Source of the DNA: Bacillus rhizoplanae
GTDB lineage: Bacteria > Bacillota > Bacilli > Bacillales > Bacillaceae_G
Direction of reading: 5' to 3'
Assembly: GCF_917563915.1 (NCBI RefSeq)
Contig: NZ_CAKJTI010000008.1
Span: 1 to 64,000, forward strand
Length of the DNA: 64,000 bases
Shown: positions 27,839 to 37,384 of the stretch, piece after piece
Position numbering within the stretch: position 1 is the stretch's first letter
Layout of the letters: every line of letters begins with the position of its first letter
The notes under the pieces: generated by a model
Told to the model about the DNA's origin: nothing
Database searches by the model: none
Seen by the model: only the letters and a program-made list of their open reading frames with translations
Program-made: the position numbers and the translations under genes

Positions 27839-28684
27839 CTTTGTTTCGCTAAAGAAGCGTTCTAATCCTTCTTCCCAAGATGGCATTTGTGAAAAACCAT
27901 TTAATTTTAACATTTTATGCTGTAAGATTGAGTATTGGGGCCTCGGTGCTTTTGCGCCAAATTCTTCTGTTGAGATAGGTAAGACGTGTACCTTCTTGTT
28001 TGCATACGAAAAAATTTTCTTAGCAAACTCGTACCAAGAACACGCTCCGCTATTTGATACATGGTATGTACCATATAATGATGTACGTATGAGTTTCTTT
28101 ATAACGGAAACTAAGTCTTTTACAGAAGTAGGAGATCCTACTTGATCAGAAACAATCGATACACTCTCTTTCTCTTCACTAACCCTTAACATTGTTTTAA
28201 CAAAGTTGTTTCCATATTTCCCGTAAAGCCAAGACGTGCGAATAATAAAGTATTGATTATGAAATTTTTCCACAAATTGCTCCCCTGCATATTTTGAAAG
28301 ACCATATACATTTACTGGTTTTGGTATATGGAATTCATGATAGCCCTCTATTCTAACACCAGAAAATACATAATCTGTACTAATATAAATAAGCTTTGCT
28401 CCTACATTTTGCGCAATAACCGCTATATTTCTTGTTCCAATTGCGTTTGTTAAATATGCTAAATCTTGTTCTTCCTCTGCTTGATCTACTTTTGTATAAG
28501 CGGCACAATGTATAATGATATGAGGCTTTATCGTCTTTATTACACGCTCTACTTGTGACATGTCAGTAATATTTAACGACTTTTTATCAAATGGATATAT
28601 TTCATACAATTTTGAATCCAAATCTTCTACTATTTGTTTCCCTAATTGACCATTTGCTCCCGTTATCATAACCCGTTCTTTCAT
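27830..28684 (-). CDS. rfbD: dTDP-4-dehydrorhamnose reductase
   Basis: 284 residues from ATG at 28684 (AAGGGG seven bases upstream; the longer frame to 28723 would overlap rfbB). SDR with MITGANGQLGKQIV, CAAYTKVDQAE, YISTDYVFSG and the catalytic YGLSKYAGE. It is the last step of dTDP-L-rhamnose synthesis, with NADPH reduction of the 4-keto sugar. Rhamnose is a major sugar of BclA glycans and links the collagen region to the side chains. Final gene of a leftward operon. Confidence 0.93.
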   Translation of the reverse strand: MKERVMITGANGQLGKQIVEDLDSKLYEIYPFDKKSLNITDMSQVERVIKTIKPHIIIHCAAYTKVDQAEEEQDLAYLTNAIGTRNIAVIAQNVGAKLIYISTDYVFSGVRIEGYHEFHIPKPVNVYGLSKYAGEQFVEKFHNQYFIIRTSWLYGKYGNNFVKTMLRVSEEKESVSIVSDQVGSPTSVKDLVSVIKKLIRTSLYGTYHVSNSGACSWYEFAKKIFSYANKKVHVLPISTEEFGAKAPRPQYSILQHKMLKLNGFSQMPSWEEGLERFFSETKNH

Positions 28685-28695
28685 CTGCGAGCCCC

Positions 28696-29667
28696 TTACT
28701 TTTCTTTTAATGGTCGCCACCATTGCACGTTTTGTTTATACCAACGAACGGTTTCTTCGATCCCTTGCTTAAACGTATACACCGGCTTCCATCCTAATTC
28801 TTGCTTTATTTTTTTCGCATCAATTGCATAGCGGCGGTCGTGTCCTAAGCGGTCTGTAACATGATAGATATCATCTTTTCCTCTTTTCAATAACGCCAAA
28901 ATCTGCTCAACAACTTCTACATTCGGTTTTTCATTATCTCCGCCAATGTTATACACTTCCCCAATTTTCCCTTTATGCAGTACAACATCAATTGCACTAC
29001 AATGGTCATTCACATGAAGCCAATCTCTTATATTCAATCCATCTCCGTATAACGGCAATTTCTTCCCCTCAAGTGCATTTGTAATTATAAGTGGAATTAA
29101 TTTCTCTGGATATTGATATGGTCCATAGTTATTGGAACAACGGGTAACAATAATAGGCAATTGATACGTTTTGTAATAGGATAAAGCAATCATATCTGCA
29201 CTCGCCTTACTAGAAGAATACGGACTGCTCGGATCTAACGGTGTTTGTTCTGTAAATTTCCCTGCTTCCCCTAATGAGCCATACACCTCATCTGTTGAGA
29301 CTTGCACCATTTTTATATGAGGATATTTTTTGACTAACTCTAATAACGTTACCGTTCCAATTATATTCGTATCATAGAAAGGAATAGGATTTTCAATGCT
29401 GCGATCAACATGTGATTCCGCTGCAAAGTTAACAATGGCATCTACCTTATATTCCTGAATAGCATATTCTAAAAGCTCACGATTTTGAATCGTGCCTTTT
29501 AGAAAAACATAGCGAGGATCTTGCTCAACAGAACGTAAATTTTCAAGATTGCCGCTATATGTTAACGCATCATAATTAATAACATGGTAATTTTTGTATA
29601 CTTTCAATATATAATGAACAAAATTACTACCAATAAATCCAGCTCCGCCTGTTACTAATATATTCAT
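28696..29667 (-). CDS. rfbB: dTDP-glucose 4,6-dehydratase
   Basis: 323 residues from ATG at 29667 (AGGAGAG upstream). ILVTGGAGFIGSNFV NAD-binding start, FAAESHVDRSI, the VSTDEVYGSLGE motif with Thr-Asp-Glu catalytic residues, and YSSSKASAD (Tyr/Lys). NNYGPYQYPEKLIPLI is diagnostic of RmlB. It converts dTDP-glucose to dTDP-4-keto-6-deoxyglucose. Eleven bases before rfbD, nine bases after the end of rfbC: one transcript. Confidence 0.95.
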   Translation of the reverse strand: MNILVTGGAGFIGSNFVHYILKVYKNYHVINYDALTYSGNLENLRSVEQDPRYVFLKGTIQNRELLEYAIQEYKVDAIVNFAAESHVDRSIENPIPFYDTNIIGTVTLLELVKKYPHIKMVQVSTDEVYGSLGEAGKFTEQTPLDPSSPYSSSKASADMIALSYYKTYQLPIIVTRCSNNYGPYQYPEKLIPLIITNALEGKKLPLYGDGLNIRDWLHVNDHCSAIDVVLHKGKIGEVYNIGGDNEKPNVEVVEQILALLKRGKDDIYHVTDRLGHDRRYAIDAKKIKQELGWKPVYTFKQGIEETVRWYKQNVQWWRPLKEK

Positions 29668-29682
29668 AGACAACTCTCCTAC

Positions 29683-30228
29683 TTAAAAACAATCTTTGCA
29701 CTCAATAAGCGATGGCAGCAGCCGATCTTTTTTTGACAAAGTGGGCTCTTTTACCGGCCATGGAATGTTCAAATCTTTATCCCGCCAATACACACCGCTA
29801 TCGTGCGGGGCACTATAATACTCATCAACTTTATACATAACAACTGTATGCGGAACAAGCGTACAAAATCCATGAGCAAAACCTTTTGGAACAAGCAATT
29901 GCCGGCGATTCTCTTCACTTAAAATATATGCTTGCCACTGTTCATACGTAGGGGATTCTTTACGTAAATCAACAATGACATCATAAATAGCACCTTGTAA
30001 AACTTGAACTAGTTTTGTTTGGGCTTTCGGTTCCTTTTGAAAATGCAAACCGCGAATCGTACCTGCTTTCGCAGAAGAAGATAGATTATCTTGTACAAAC
30101 GAATATGTAATACCAATCTTCTCCAACGTTTCTTTGTTATAATTCTCCATAAAAAAACCTCGTTCGTCTTCAAACAAATGTGGTTCTAACAGTTTTACAT
30201 CTCGAAAAGATGTGTCAATCACTTTCAT
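29683..30228 (-). CDS. rfbC: dTDP-4-dehydrorhamnose 3,5-epimerase
   Basis: 181 residues from ATG at 30228 (AGGTGA seven bases upstream); the open frame continues upstream into rfbA but that part is antigenic to another frame of rfbA and not real. RmlC cupin: MKVIDTSFRDVKLLEPH, FEDERGFFMENYN, QDNLSSSAKAGTIRGLHFQ (catalytic His in RGLHFQ), PKGFAHGFCTL. It epimerises C3 and C5 of the 4-keto sugar. Overlaps nothing; rfbA ends nine bases upstream. Confidence 0.94.
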   Translation of the reverse strand: MKVIDTSFRDVKLLEPHLFEDERGFFMENYNKETLEKIGITYSFVQDNLSSSAKAGTIRGLHFQKEPKAQTKLVQVLQGAIYDVIVDLRKESPTYEQWQAYILSEENRRQLLVPKGFAHGFCTLVPHTVVMYKVDEYYSAPHDSGVYWRDKDLNIPWPVKEPTLSKKDRLLPSLIECKDCF

Positions 30229-30236
30229 ATACTCAC

Positions 30237-30974
30237 CTACTCCCCATTGAACTGCTTTCCAAAGTCTATATTTCGCGCCAACGTATTTGCTCTCTGAAGA
30301 GAAGTATGAGTTCCTGCATCCGTCCACCAGCCATTTAACATATTGTAAGTAAGAATTCCTCTCTGTAAATACCAATTGTTCAAATCTGTAACCTCTAGCT
30401 CACCTCGTGCTGATGGCTTTAGCTGCTTTATATATGAAAAGACTTGTGCGTCATACATATAAATGCCTGTAACCGCATATGAACTTTTTGGTTCTTTCGG
30501 TTTTTCTTCAATTTCGATAATTTTTCCATCTTTAATAAAAGGTACGCCAAATCTTGTAGAATTTTCTACTGCTTTTAGTAATACTTTTGCACCTTGTTCT
30601 TGTTTCATATATTCTTCTACATATGGACGAAGGTCATCTGAAAAAATATTGTCTCCTAGTATAACGAGCATTCGGTCCTTATTAACGAAATGTTCACATA
30701 ATCCTAAAGCCTCTGCAATCCCTCCCGCACGGTCTTGCACCCGATAAGTAAACGATACACCAAATTCTTCCCCGCTCCCTAAGAAATCCACGACAGCCCC
30801 CATGTGCTCTCTCCCGGTAACTACCATAATATCTGTAATTTCACATTGTTTTAATTTGTATACTGAATGATAAATCATCGGATATCGTCCGACTGGAAGG
30901 AGATGCTTATTTGTTACTTTCGTAATCGGATATAGCCTTGATCCCGTTCCTCCTGCTAAAATAATCCCCTTCAT
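30237..30974 (-). CDS. rfbA: Glucose-1-phosphate thymidylyltransferase
   Basis: 245 residues from ATG at 30974 (GGGAGTG upstream). KGIILAGGTGSRLYPIT (nucleotide-binding loop), LPVGRYPMIYHSV, VILGDNIFSDD (metal-binding Asp) and IEEKPKEPKS mark RmlA. It makes dTDP-glucose from glucose-1-P and dTTP. It is slightly shorter than the classic 290-residue enzyme and belongs to the short form common in Bacillus. First of the four rhamnose genes, 14 bases after the preceding glycosyltransferase. Confidence 0.93.
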   Translation of the reverse strand: MKGIILAGGTGSRLYPITKVTNKHLLPVGRYPMIYHSVYKLKQCEITDIMVVTGREHMGAVVDFLGSGEEFGVSFTYRVQDRAGGIAEALGLCEHFVNKDRMLVILGDNIFSDDLRPYVEEYMKQEQGAKVLLKAVENSTRFGVPFIKDGKIIEIEEKPKEPKSSYAVTGIYMYDAQVFSYIKQLKPSARGELEVTDLNNWYLQRGILTYNMLNGWWTDAGTHTSLQRANTLARNIDFGKQFNGE

Positions 30975-30987
30975 CTCAATCACTCCC

Positions 30988-31671
30988 TTATGTTGGAAAT
31001 GAAGTATTCATATAGCTACGCAAAAAGATTTGCCGATATTTTTCATAGGCCAATGCATCAAATTCATCCCCATTATAATGAAGACACCATGGCCGCATTT
31101 GGTTAGAAACACCTACTAAATAACCTGCTTTACGGAATTCAAATGACTGGGAAACATCATAAAAATGAAACCCATCAAATAAATCTTCCCTCCATGGCAA
31201 ATCATATTGCGTAGCCATAAACAAACCGTCTATTGCTTGAACAGGAGTAAAAAGATTCGGTTCATAAAAGCCTGTTTCAAAACTTAATAATTGATAATTC
31301 TGTCTTCTGTACTCAATAACTTGCCCAGCTAATTTTCCCCCTTCCCACCATATACCATTTTCCGGCATATGCTGACAGCCTGCTACTCCAATTAGCCCGA
31401 GGTTTTCATTAGATGTAAAAATAGAGATAAGATTAATAAAAATATTCCGATCGATAAGAAATGTATCTTGATGCAAATACACTTTATACTTTGCTGGATA
31501 TGAAATTGCTTGATTATATGCACTTGTCATACTCGTTGCATTATAGATTGGAAGTATTTGAACTTGATATTCATGTGGAACAAACACATTTTTAATTTGC
31601 CTCTCACATTGTGTAAAAAGCTCTTCGCTATTGACACAAACGACTACCAAAATTGTCTTTTCTTTCATCAT
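30988..31671 (-). CDS. Glycosyltransferase in the rhamnose operon
   Basis: 227 residues, ATG start. GT-A-like: ILVVVCVNSEELFTQC, NATSMTSAYNQAI, KVYLHQDTFLIDRNIF (HQD in place of DxD), AIDGLFMATQ and FDGFHFYDVSQSFEF. This is the glycosyltransferase group often found between methyltransferase and rml genes in this locus in B. cereus-group genomes. It is probably a rhamnosyl- or other deoxysugar transferase for exosporium protein glycosylation. Three genes of the operon precede it; a hairpin at 31700-31734 lies in the gap. Confidence 0.75.
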   Translation of the reverse strand: MMKEKTILVVVCVNSEELFTQCERQIKNVFVPHEYQVQILPIYNATSMTSAYNQAISYPAKYKVYLHQDTFLIDRNIFINLISIFTSNENLGLIGVAGCQHMPENGIWWEGGKLAGQVIEYRRQNYQLLSFETGFYEPNLFTPVQAIDGLFMATQYDLPWREDLFDGFHFYDVSQSFEFRKAGYLVGVSNQMRPWCLHYNGDEFDALAYEKYRQIFLRSYMNTSFPT

Positions 31672-31699
31672 GGTAATCCTTTCTTTTCTGTTTGTGAAT

Positions 31700-31734
31700 G
31701 TAATCCCTTATAGATACAACAAATAAGGGATTAC
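31700..31734. other. Intra-operon hairpin with bcr1 fragment beside it
   Basis: GTAATCCCTTA pairs perfectly with TAAGGGATTAC over 13 bases, with no T-run on the minus strand. Immediately right (31734-31761) is CAGTGACCTGCGAATAGCGGGATAA-like sequence, the right end of a bcr1 repeat. It may be an RNA processing or attenuation point. Confidence 0.5.
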
Positions 31735-31781
31735 ATCAGTGACCTGCGAATAGCGGGATAACAGTCATTTCTCCGCTTCAT

Positions 31782-32465
31782 TCACACTTTCATTGCTTCA
31801 ATTACATATTGATATACACTTGTCTCCGTCATAAAGTTACTTCCAATATTATATTTCTTACAAACTTCATATAAGTCTTGTATGATCGGTGTATACGTAT
31901 CGTAATTAACATATACACGTTCCACTTGATTAATCGAAAAGCCTGCATTCACAAACAGACGTAACATCTCTTTAAACGTAAAAAAGCGAATATGTGTTTT
32001 ATCCATCAATCCAGCTTTTTCATACGTCCAATCTCCATTCAGAAGGGGAATCAATACTGAAATATGCGCAACGTTCGGTATACTTGTTAAAATAACACCG
32101 CCTTGTTTTACATACGGTTTTACTTTCTCTAAAACAGCCCACGGATCAAACAAATGCTCTAATACATCTCCAAAAATAATACAATCAAACTGTTCTTTCT
32201 CATACGGTAAGTCCATTGTTTCTATATTATCTCTGATCACATGATCCAGTTTTGTTTTTGCAATTTGTGCTGCTTCTTCAAAAGCTTCAATACCTGAAAC
32301 ACGTATCCCCTTTTCTTTTATAGCAGCTCCTAACCCACCTCGTGAACAACCAATATCCAGAACTTCTTTCCACTCTTTTTTTATATGCTTTAATAAATAA
32401 GGATTTGCACCTTCATAATAATCATCACGCTTTTCTCGATATAAAGAGGAGTCTTCTGTTCCCAT
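31782..32465 (-). CDS. SAM-dependent methyltransferase
   Basis: 227 residues, ATG with AGGAGGGG seven bases upstream. Class I Rossmann methyltransferase: VLDIGCSRGGLGAAIKE (motif I), VSGIEAFEEAAQ, FDCIIFGDVLEHLFDPW (motif post-II with the DVLEHL helix) and GGVILTSIPNVAHIS. It is likely to O-methylate a sugar; 2- and 3-O-methylrhamnose are known components of B. cereus-group exosporium glycans. Co-transcribed with the fusion gene upstream. Confidence 0.82.
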   Translation of the reverse strand: MGTEDSSLYREKRDDYYEGANPYLLKHIKKEWKEVLDIGCSRGGLGAAIKEKGIRVSGIEAFEEAAQIAKTKLDHVIRDNIETMDLPYEKEQFDCIIFGDVLEHLFDPWAVLEKVKPYVKQGGVILTSIPNVAHISVLIPLLNGDWTYEKAGLMDKTHIRFFTFKEMLRLFVNAGFSINQVERVYVNYDTYTPIIQDLYEVCKKYNIGSNFMTETSVYQYVIEAMKV

Positions 32466-32509
32466 CCTATTCCCCTCCTATACATTCAACTTAAAGTACC
32501 ATAATGATG

Positions 32510-33838
32510 TTATGCATGTGAAACAATAACATTATACCCCGCTAAATGTGCATCCATTTTACCAATAAGTGAAGTGCAATAGGACGCATATTGTTCATTC
32601 CATCTTCCTAAATCACCTGCCAGTTCTTGAATATTCATCACTTTTAATCGCTCTTTTTCTAATAAAATCATGATTTCTTCTAGACTGTAACTCTGCTCAT
32701 CTTCCTCATTCTTACCTTGAACTTGAAATCGTTGTTCAATTCGTGTGTAGTAATTAGAATTAGGAAATGACATAATCAGAACACCATCTTGATGTAATAA
32801 ACGGGAGATTCCTCTTATGACAGCTAACATATGTTCACGGTACACAGGACATGAAAGTAGAATTATAGAAAACTTATCATTTAAAAAATTCCCCTCTAAT
32901 TCATTTAGTTTCGCATGCAGTGTCGGTGCTGCATACTCAGCAATTCTCACCGCTTCCTTTTTCTCTTCAACGCCCAAAAAATTCCCATTTTGATAACGAC
33001 GCTTCATTTCAAGCAATGTTGCACCGCACCCTGCACCAATATGAAGAATATTCATCCCTTCTTTGTAATACATATCCGACAATTGTAATAAATCGAAGCG
33101 AATGAATAAATCACTAGAAGGGAATCCCCATTTCTGTTGAAATTTCAATCCATTTGCATGCAACAAATTATAAAATTGAGGAATATTTTCTTTCCAAGAT
33201 ACACTTCCATAATGATGAACAAATGTATCACGGCATAAATATAATTTATATCCCTTTTGGCGCATCCGAAGTGATATATCATCATCCTCATAATTGCCTG
33301 GTGTAAATCGTTCATCTAGTAAACCAATCTCATTTAAAACCTCTCTCTTTATAAGCATACAAAAGCCGATTAATTTTATTCTTTCTTCCCATTTCGTTGC
33401 ATCACTTTGATTATATGCAGCAGCAAACTCTTGCATCTCTTCTAAATTTGTATAAGAAACAGGAATTGTACTGTAATAGGAAGCACTGTTCGTTACCGGT
33501 CCTACAGCTGCTGTATCAGGCTGTTCATATAAACAATTTAGTAAGTTCTTTAACCAATTTTCTGTTACAACTACATCATTGTTTAATAATAAAATGTTGT
33601 CACCTTTCGCTTTTTCAATTCCTTGGTTGCACCCTCGTGGAAACCCAACGTTAGCTGCATTCTTCACAAGAAGTATATCTGACTGCAATTGTAACCACTC
33701 TACCGTTCCATCCGTTGATGCATTATCAATAACAATTAACTCGTAGCTTTCTTTTTCTGTATAGTTCCTTATACTATCAATACATTGTTTCGTGTAATGG
33801 AGTTGGTTGTGAGTTAAAATAACAATACTTGTTAACAT
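32510..33838 (-). CDS. Glycosyltransferase (GT2) fused to a methyltransferase-like domain
   Basis: 442 residues, ATG with GGGGGAGGAG upstream. Residues 1-245 are a GT2 domain like rhamnosyltransferases: SIVILTHNQLHYTKQCID, VIDNASTDGTVEWL, ILLLNNDVVV (DxD equivalent), TPGNYEDDDISLRMR, HHYGSVSW. Residues about 265-380 resemble a class I methyltransferase (MNILHIGAGCGATLLEMKR, LLHQDGVLIMSFPN), followed by a helical tail. It is the first gene of the rhamnose operon. Its upstream region (33839-33903) is short and is flanked by a bcr1 repeat. No good sigma-K box was seen. Confidence 0.8.
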   Translation of the reverse strand: MLTSIVILTHNQLHYTKQCIDSIRNYTEKESYELIVIDNASTDGTVEWLQLQSDILLVKNAANVGFPRGCNQGIEKAKGDNILLLNNDVVVTENWLKNLLNCLYEQPDTAAVGPVTNSASYYSTIPVSYTNLEEMQEFAAAYNQSDATKWEERIKLIGFCMLIKREVLNEIGLLDERFTPGNYEDDDISLRMRQKGYKLYLCRDTFVHHYGSVSWKENIPQFYNLLHANGLKFQQKWGFPSSDLFIRFDLLQLSDMYYKEGMNILHIGAGCGATLLEMKRRYQNGNFLGVEEKKEAVRIAEYAAPTLHAKLNELEGNFLNDKFSIILLSCPVYREHMLAVIRGISRLLHQDGVLIMSFPNSNYYTRIEQRFQVQGKNEEDEQSYSLEEIMILLEKERLKVMNIQELAGDLGRWNEQYASYCTSLIGKMDAHLAGYNVIVSHA

Positions 33839-33903
33839 AAAACGCTCCTCCCCCTCAAATATCGTACAATTTCCAGTAGTGGAGGCTTCCTTCTTTCCAA
33901 ACC

Positions 33904-34054
33904 ATAAAGTGAAACTTCCATCAGTGGGGGATCCCCCCCACTGATGGTTAGTTGAACCAATCGGGCTTTTACGGACAGTTATCCCCCACCTTTCTTCTTC
34001 GCTTTTCTCTGCATCTTGAGGCGGGGGTCTTACTGTCCGTTAATGCGGGATAAA
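33904..34054 (+). repeat. bcr1-like repeat, full length
   Basis: 151 bp from ATAAAGTGAAAC to GCGGGATAAA. Three hairpins: CATCAGTGGGGG/CCCCCACTGATG, then CCCCCACCT/AGGCGGGGG nested within ACGGACAGT/ACTGTCCGT. Confidence 0.88.
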
Positions 34055-34428
34055 TGAATTAAAAATTAAGCGACAATTCTCTTTTATCATATCCCTATAA
34101 CATTATTAAAATGGAAGCAAATTTTCCCCTTCAAAGATAGCATTTATATGGAACACATTGCCCCAAAATTATAATCCGAGTTTTATAAAATAAACCTAAA
34201 GAAATCTTATGTTTTTCAAGTTTATTTTATGATTATCAATTAATATGTTATCCCTGTTTATATATGCATATAGATGAAACGCATAAAAACTTTAATGTTA
34301 TAACAGTCTACACATCTGACATTCCCAACTTAAATCTAAACAACATATTTGCAAACAACAAAAAATCCGCTAAGATGGTAATAGTGTCTTTTTTAATAAC
34401 AATGAGTCATAGAAAGGAATACAGTACG

Positions 34429-35592
34429 GTGAAAGATAAAAATTCTCGATATCAAATAGATTACGTCTTGATAATGATTGTACTTGCAATCGCTATAGTA
34501 AGTTGCTTTGCCATCGCCAGTGCACAGCCATCCTTGCCACCAAATTTACAAAAGGTTAACTTCGTGGCTAAACAAATTCAATGGTATGTAATTGGTGTGA
34601 TTGCAATTGCTGCTGTTATGGTCATCGATTTTGATCGTTACAAGCAAATTTGTTGGTATTTATACGGATTCGCAATGGTTCTTCTTCTTGGACTTGAGTT
34701 TCATATTCCTGGTTCTCAAACGATTAAAGGGGCAACCGCTTGGTATGCATTACCAGCAGGGCTTGGTAATTTCCAACCCTCAGAAATCATGAAACTCTTT
34801 TTAATTCTTGTAGTTGGACGTATTATCGTAGACCATAATGAAAAATATACGATTCGAACGCCACGAGAAGATCTACTCTTACTTGGAAAAATATTTGCAG
34901 CGAGTTTACCACCATTACTGTTAATCGCAAAAGAACCAGATTTAGGGAATACAATGGTAATTTCAGCAATGCTTGCAGCCATGATTTTAGTATCAGGTAT
35001 ACGTTGGCGCTTTATTTTCGGTTTAGCTGGCATTGTCGCTGCAGTTGCTGCACTACTCGTTTATATTTACTTTGCACACACAGCATTTTTTAAAGCACAT
35101 ATTTTAAAAGAGTATCAGCTAGATCGTTTCTACGGCTGGTTAGCACCTTATGAATACCCAACACAGGGTTATCAATTAACTCAAGCCCTTTTAGCTACCG
35201 GATCAGGCGAGTTATACGGAAAAGGTTGGGACGGTGGAGAAGTATACTTCCCTGAACCTCATACCGATTTTATTTTTACAAATATTGCTGAGAAATTCGG
35301 ATTTTTAGGAGCAAGCGTCGTTATTTCGCTCTATTTCCTACTCATTTATCGTATGATTCATATTGCGTTAGAAAGCAATGATCCATACGGAAGCTATATA
35401 TGCGCGGGAACCGTCGGGATGTTTACATTCCAAGTGTTCCAAAATATTGGTATGACAATCGGGCTACTTCCTATTACCGGTATTACATTACCGCTTTTAA
35501 GTTACGGTGGTAGTTCCTTGGTCACCTATATGATTGCGATTGGCTTCATTCTGAATGTACAGTCGCGAACCAAGAAATTTATGTTTGATTAA
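34429..35592 (+). CDS. SEDS-family peptidoglycan polymerase, RodA/FtsW type
   Basis: 387 residues from GTG at 34429, chosen because AGAAAGGA lies eight bases upstream; the open frame extends to 34264 without a ribosome binding site. About ten membrane helices. SEDS hallmarks include IPGSQTIKGATAWYALP, NFQPSEIMKLFLI, AKEPDLGNTMV and, in the last loop, ITGITLPLLSYGGSSLV, which holds the conserved catalytic-region residues. It polymerises lipid II with a class B penicillin-binding protein. RodA is favoured over FtsW by length and by the SYGGSSL variant; no partner gene is adjacent. Confidence 0.88.
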   Translation: MKDKNSRYQIDYVLIMIVLAIAIVSCFAIASAQPSLPPNLQKVNFVAKQIQWYVIGVIAIAAVMVIDFDRYKQICWYLYGFAMVLLLGLEFHIPGSQTIKGATAWYALPAGLGNFQPSEIMKLFLILVVGRIIVDHNEKYTIRTPREDLLLLGKIFAASLPPLLLIAKEPDLGNTMVISAMLAAMILVSGIRWRFIFGLAGIVAAVAALLVYIYFAHTAFFKAHILKEYQLDRFYGWLAPYEYPTQGYQLTQALLATGSGELYGKGWDGGEVYFPEPHTDFIFTNIAEKFGFLGASVVISLYFLLIYRMIHIALESNDPYGSYICAGTVGMFTFQVFQNIGMTIGLLPITGITLPLLSYGGSSLVTYMIAIGFILNVQSRTKKFMFD

Positions 35593-35620
35593 ACCATATC
35601 CTAGTGGATATGGTTTTTTT
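35592..35620 (+). terminator. Terminator of the SEDS gene
   Basis: AACCATATCC pairs with GGATATGGTT over a four-base loop, followed by seven T. Confidence 0.88.
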
Positions 35621-35669
35621 CTTACCCTTGTAGAGGTATACTAATCAAAAAAAGAGTAGGTGATCAAAT

Positions 35670-36410
35670 ATGAAGTATGATGTTATCGGAGATATTCATG
35701 GCTGTTTAGAAGAGTTTCAATCATTAACAAAGCAGCTTGGATATCAATGGGATAGCGGGTTACCTGTTCATCCACAAAAACGGCAGCTTGCTTTCGTCGG
35801 TGATATTACAGACCGTGGTCCTCATTCTCTTCGAATGATTGAAATTGTGTGGGAACTTGTCATACATAAAAAAGAAGCATATTATGCCCCGGGTAACCAT
35901 TGTAACAAATTATATCGTTACTTCCTTGGGCGCAAAGTGCAAGTGGCACATGGCTTAGAAACAACCGTTGCAGAATACGAAGCATTAAACACACGTGAGC
36001 AAAAAATCGTGCAGAAAAAGTTTATTGATCTTTACGAACAGGCGCCTCTCTATCACGTACTAGATAACGGAAAACTCGTTGTTTGTCACGCTGGTATTCG
36101 CCAAGATTATATCGGGAGAAGTGATAAAAAAGTCCAAACTTTCGTCTTGTACGGTGATATTACAGGCGAAAGGCACCCTGACGGTTCTCCTGTCCGTCGT
36201 GACTGGGCGAAACATTATACTGGAGATGCTTGGATTGTATACGGACATACACCGGTACAAGAACCTCGATTCGTCAATCATACTGTGAATATCGATACTG
36301 GATCAGTATTTGGCGGAAAATTAACAGGACTTCGTTATCCGGAAATGGAAACGGTGTCCGTTCCTTCTTCAATGCCGTTTGTACCGGAGAAATTTCGTTC
36401 TATTGACTAA
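35670..36410 (+). CDS. prpE: Bis(5'-nucleosyl)-tetraphosphatase, metallophosphatase PrpE
   Basis: 246 residues, ATG with GTAGGTG upstream. Calcineurin-like metallophosphatase: DVIGDIHGC (metal site 1), [21 protein letters not shown] (GNH), VCHAGIR and VYGHTPVQ. The order and spacing fit Bacillus PrpE, which hydrolyses Ap4A symmetrically and has been reported to affect spore germination. It is convergent with the pseudouridine synthase gene, sharing the terminator at 36412. Confidence 0.92.
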   Translation: MKYDVIGDIHGCLEEFQSLTKQLGYQWDSGLPVHPQKRQLAFVGDITDRGPHSLRMIEIVWELVIHKKEAYYAPGNHCNKLYRYFLGRKVQVAHGLETTVAEYEALNTREQKIVQKKFIDLYEQAPLYHVLDNGKLVVCHAGIRQDYIGRSDKKVQTFVLYGDITGERHPDGSPVRRDWAKHYTGDAWIVYGHTPVQEPRFVNHTVNIDTGSVFGGKLTGLRYPEMETVSVPSSMPFVPEKFRSID

Positions 36411-36411
36411 A

Positions 36412-36446
36412 AAAAGCTGATGGAATCATGATTCCATCAGCTTTCT
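36412..36446. terminator. Bidirectional terminator
   Basis: AAAGCTGATGGAATCATG is followed by its own mirror ATTCCATCAGCTTT. It overlaps the end of the pseudouridine synthase gene. Confidence 0.85.
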
Positions 36447-37322
36447 CATATCTTCCGGCAACTCCGCATGAAATGTAAGCTGCTTTTCTAATACAGGATG
36501 ATAAAATGTTAAATTTGTACTATGCAATGCTTGTCTCTTTATTTCATCCTTTTTCCCACCATACAAATCATCACCAAGTAACGCATGGCCAAGATGCGCC
36601 ATATGTACTCTAATTTGATGCGTCCGCCCTGTTTCTAATTGAAGTGTCACATGCGTCTTACCTTTCAATCTCTTTTGCACATGAAAGTGGGTAACTGCTC
36701 GCTGCCCATCTTCACGGACCATGCGCTCAATAATACTATCATCTTTTCGTGCAATGGGAGCATCAATTGTTCCGCTGTCCTCTGCTATCGTTCCATGAAC
36801 GATAGCTTCATATGTTCTTTTTACTTGTTTTTGCTGATGTTGCTTTGATAGCAAATGGTGAATAAAACGATTTTTTGCAATTAACATTAAACCAGATGTA
36901 TCTCGGTCGAGCCTTGTTACAATATGTACTGTACTTGCAAGGTTTTGCTGATCATAATAATGCAAAAGAGCATTAGCTACACTCCCGCTTGGATGCTCTC
37001 TTGATGGAATTGTTGACATATACGGCCGCTTATTAATAACAAGAACAGAATCGTCTTCATACACAACCGAAAGTGGAATGTTCTCGCTTAGCATCCCTTC
37101 ACTTCTTTGCTCAGGTGGGAAGCATACTGCTAACTTTTCTCCCTCTTGCAAAGCATGACGTACATTTACAGAATGTCCGTTCACTTCAATCGCTCCGCCA
37201 TGAAACTTTATATCTGTTAACGCTGCTTTAGAAATACCCTTCGCTTTCAAAAACTCTCGAATAAGCATTCCATCATCTGTTTCTGTTATACACCAAGTTA
37301 AAGTAAACCTTCTCAACTGCAT
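36426..37322 (-). CDS. RluA-family RNA pseudouridine synthase (YjbO type)
   Basis: 298 residues, ATG start. N-terminal S4-like segment (LIREFLKAKGISKAALTDI). The catalytic motif TRLDRDTSGLML contains the essential Asp of RluA enzymes, followed by GRTHQIRVHMAHLGHALLGDDLYGG. It isomerises uridine in rRNA or tRNA. Its place between prpE and NAD kinase matches yjbO in B. subtilis. The gap to NAD kinase is filled by tandem bcr1-like repeats. Confidence 0.92.
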   Translation of the reverse strand: MQLRRFTLTWCITETDDGMLIREFLKAKGISKAALTDIKFHGGAIEVNGHSVNVRHALQEGEKLAVCFPPEQRSEGMLSENIPLSVVYEDDSVLVINKRPYMSTIPSREHPSGSVANALLHYYDQQNLASTVHIVTRLDRDTSGLMLIAKNRFIHHLLSKQHQQKQVKRTYEAIVHGTIAEDSGTIDAPIARKDDSIIERMVREDGQRAVTHFHVQKRLKGKTHVTLQLETGRTHQIRVHMAHLGHALLGDDLYGGKKDEIKRQALHSTNLTFYHPVLEKQLTFHAELPEDMRKLMES

Positions 37323-37384
37323 AACTCTATTCTATTCCTCTCTACCAGTGTTCTTTACGTGTTCCCAATGTATTCCTCTGATCC

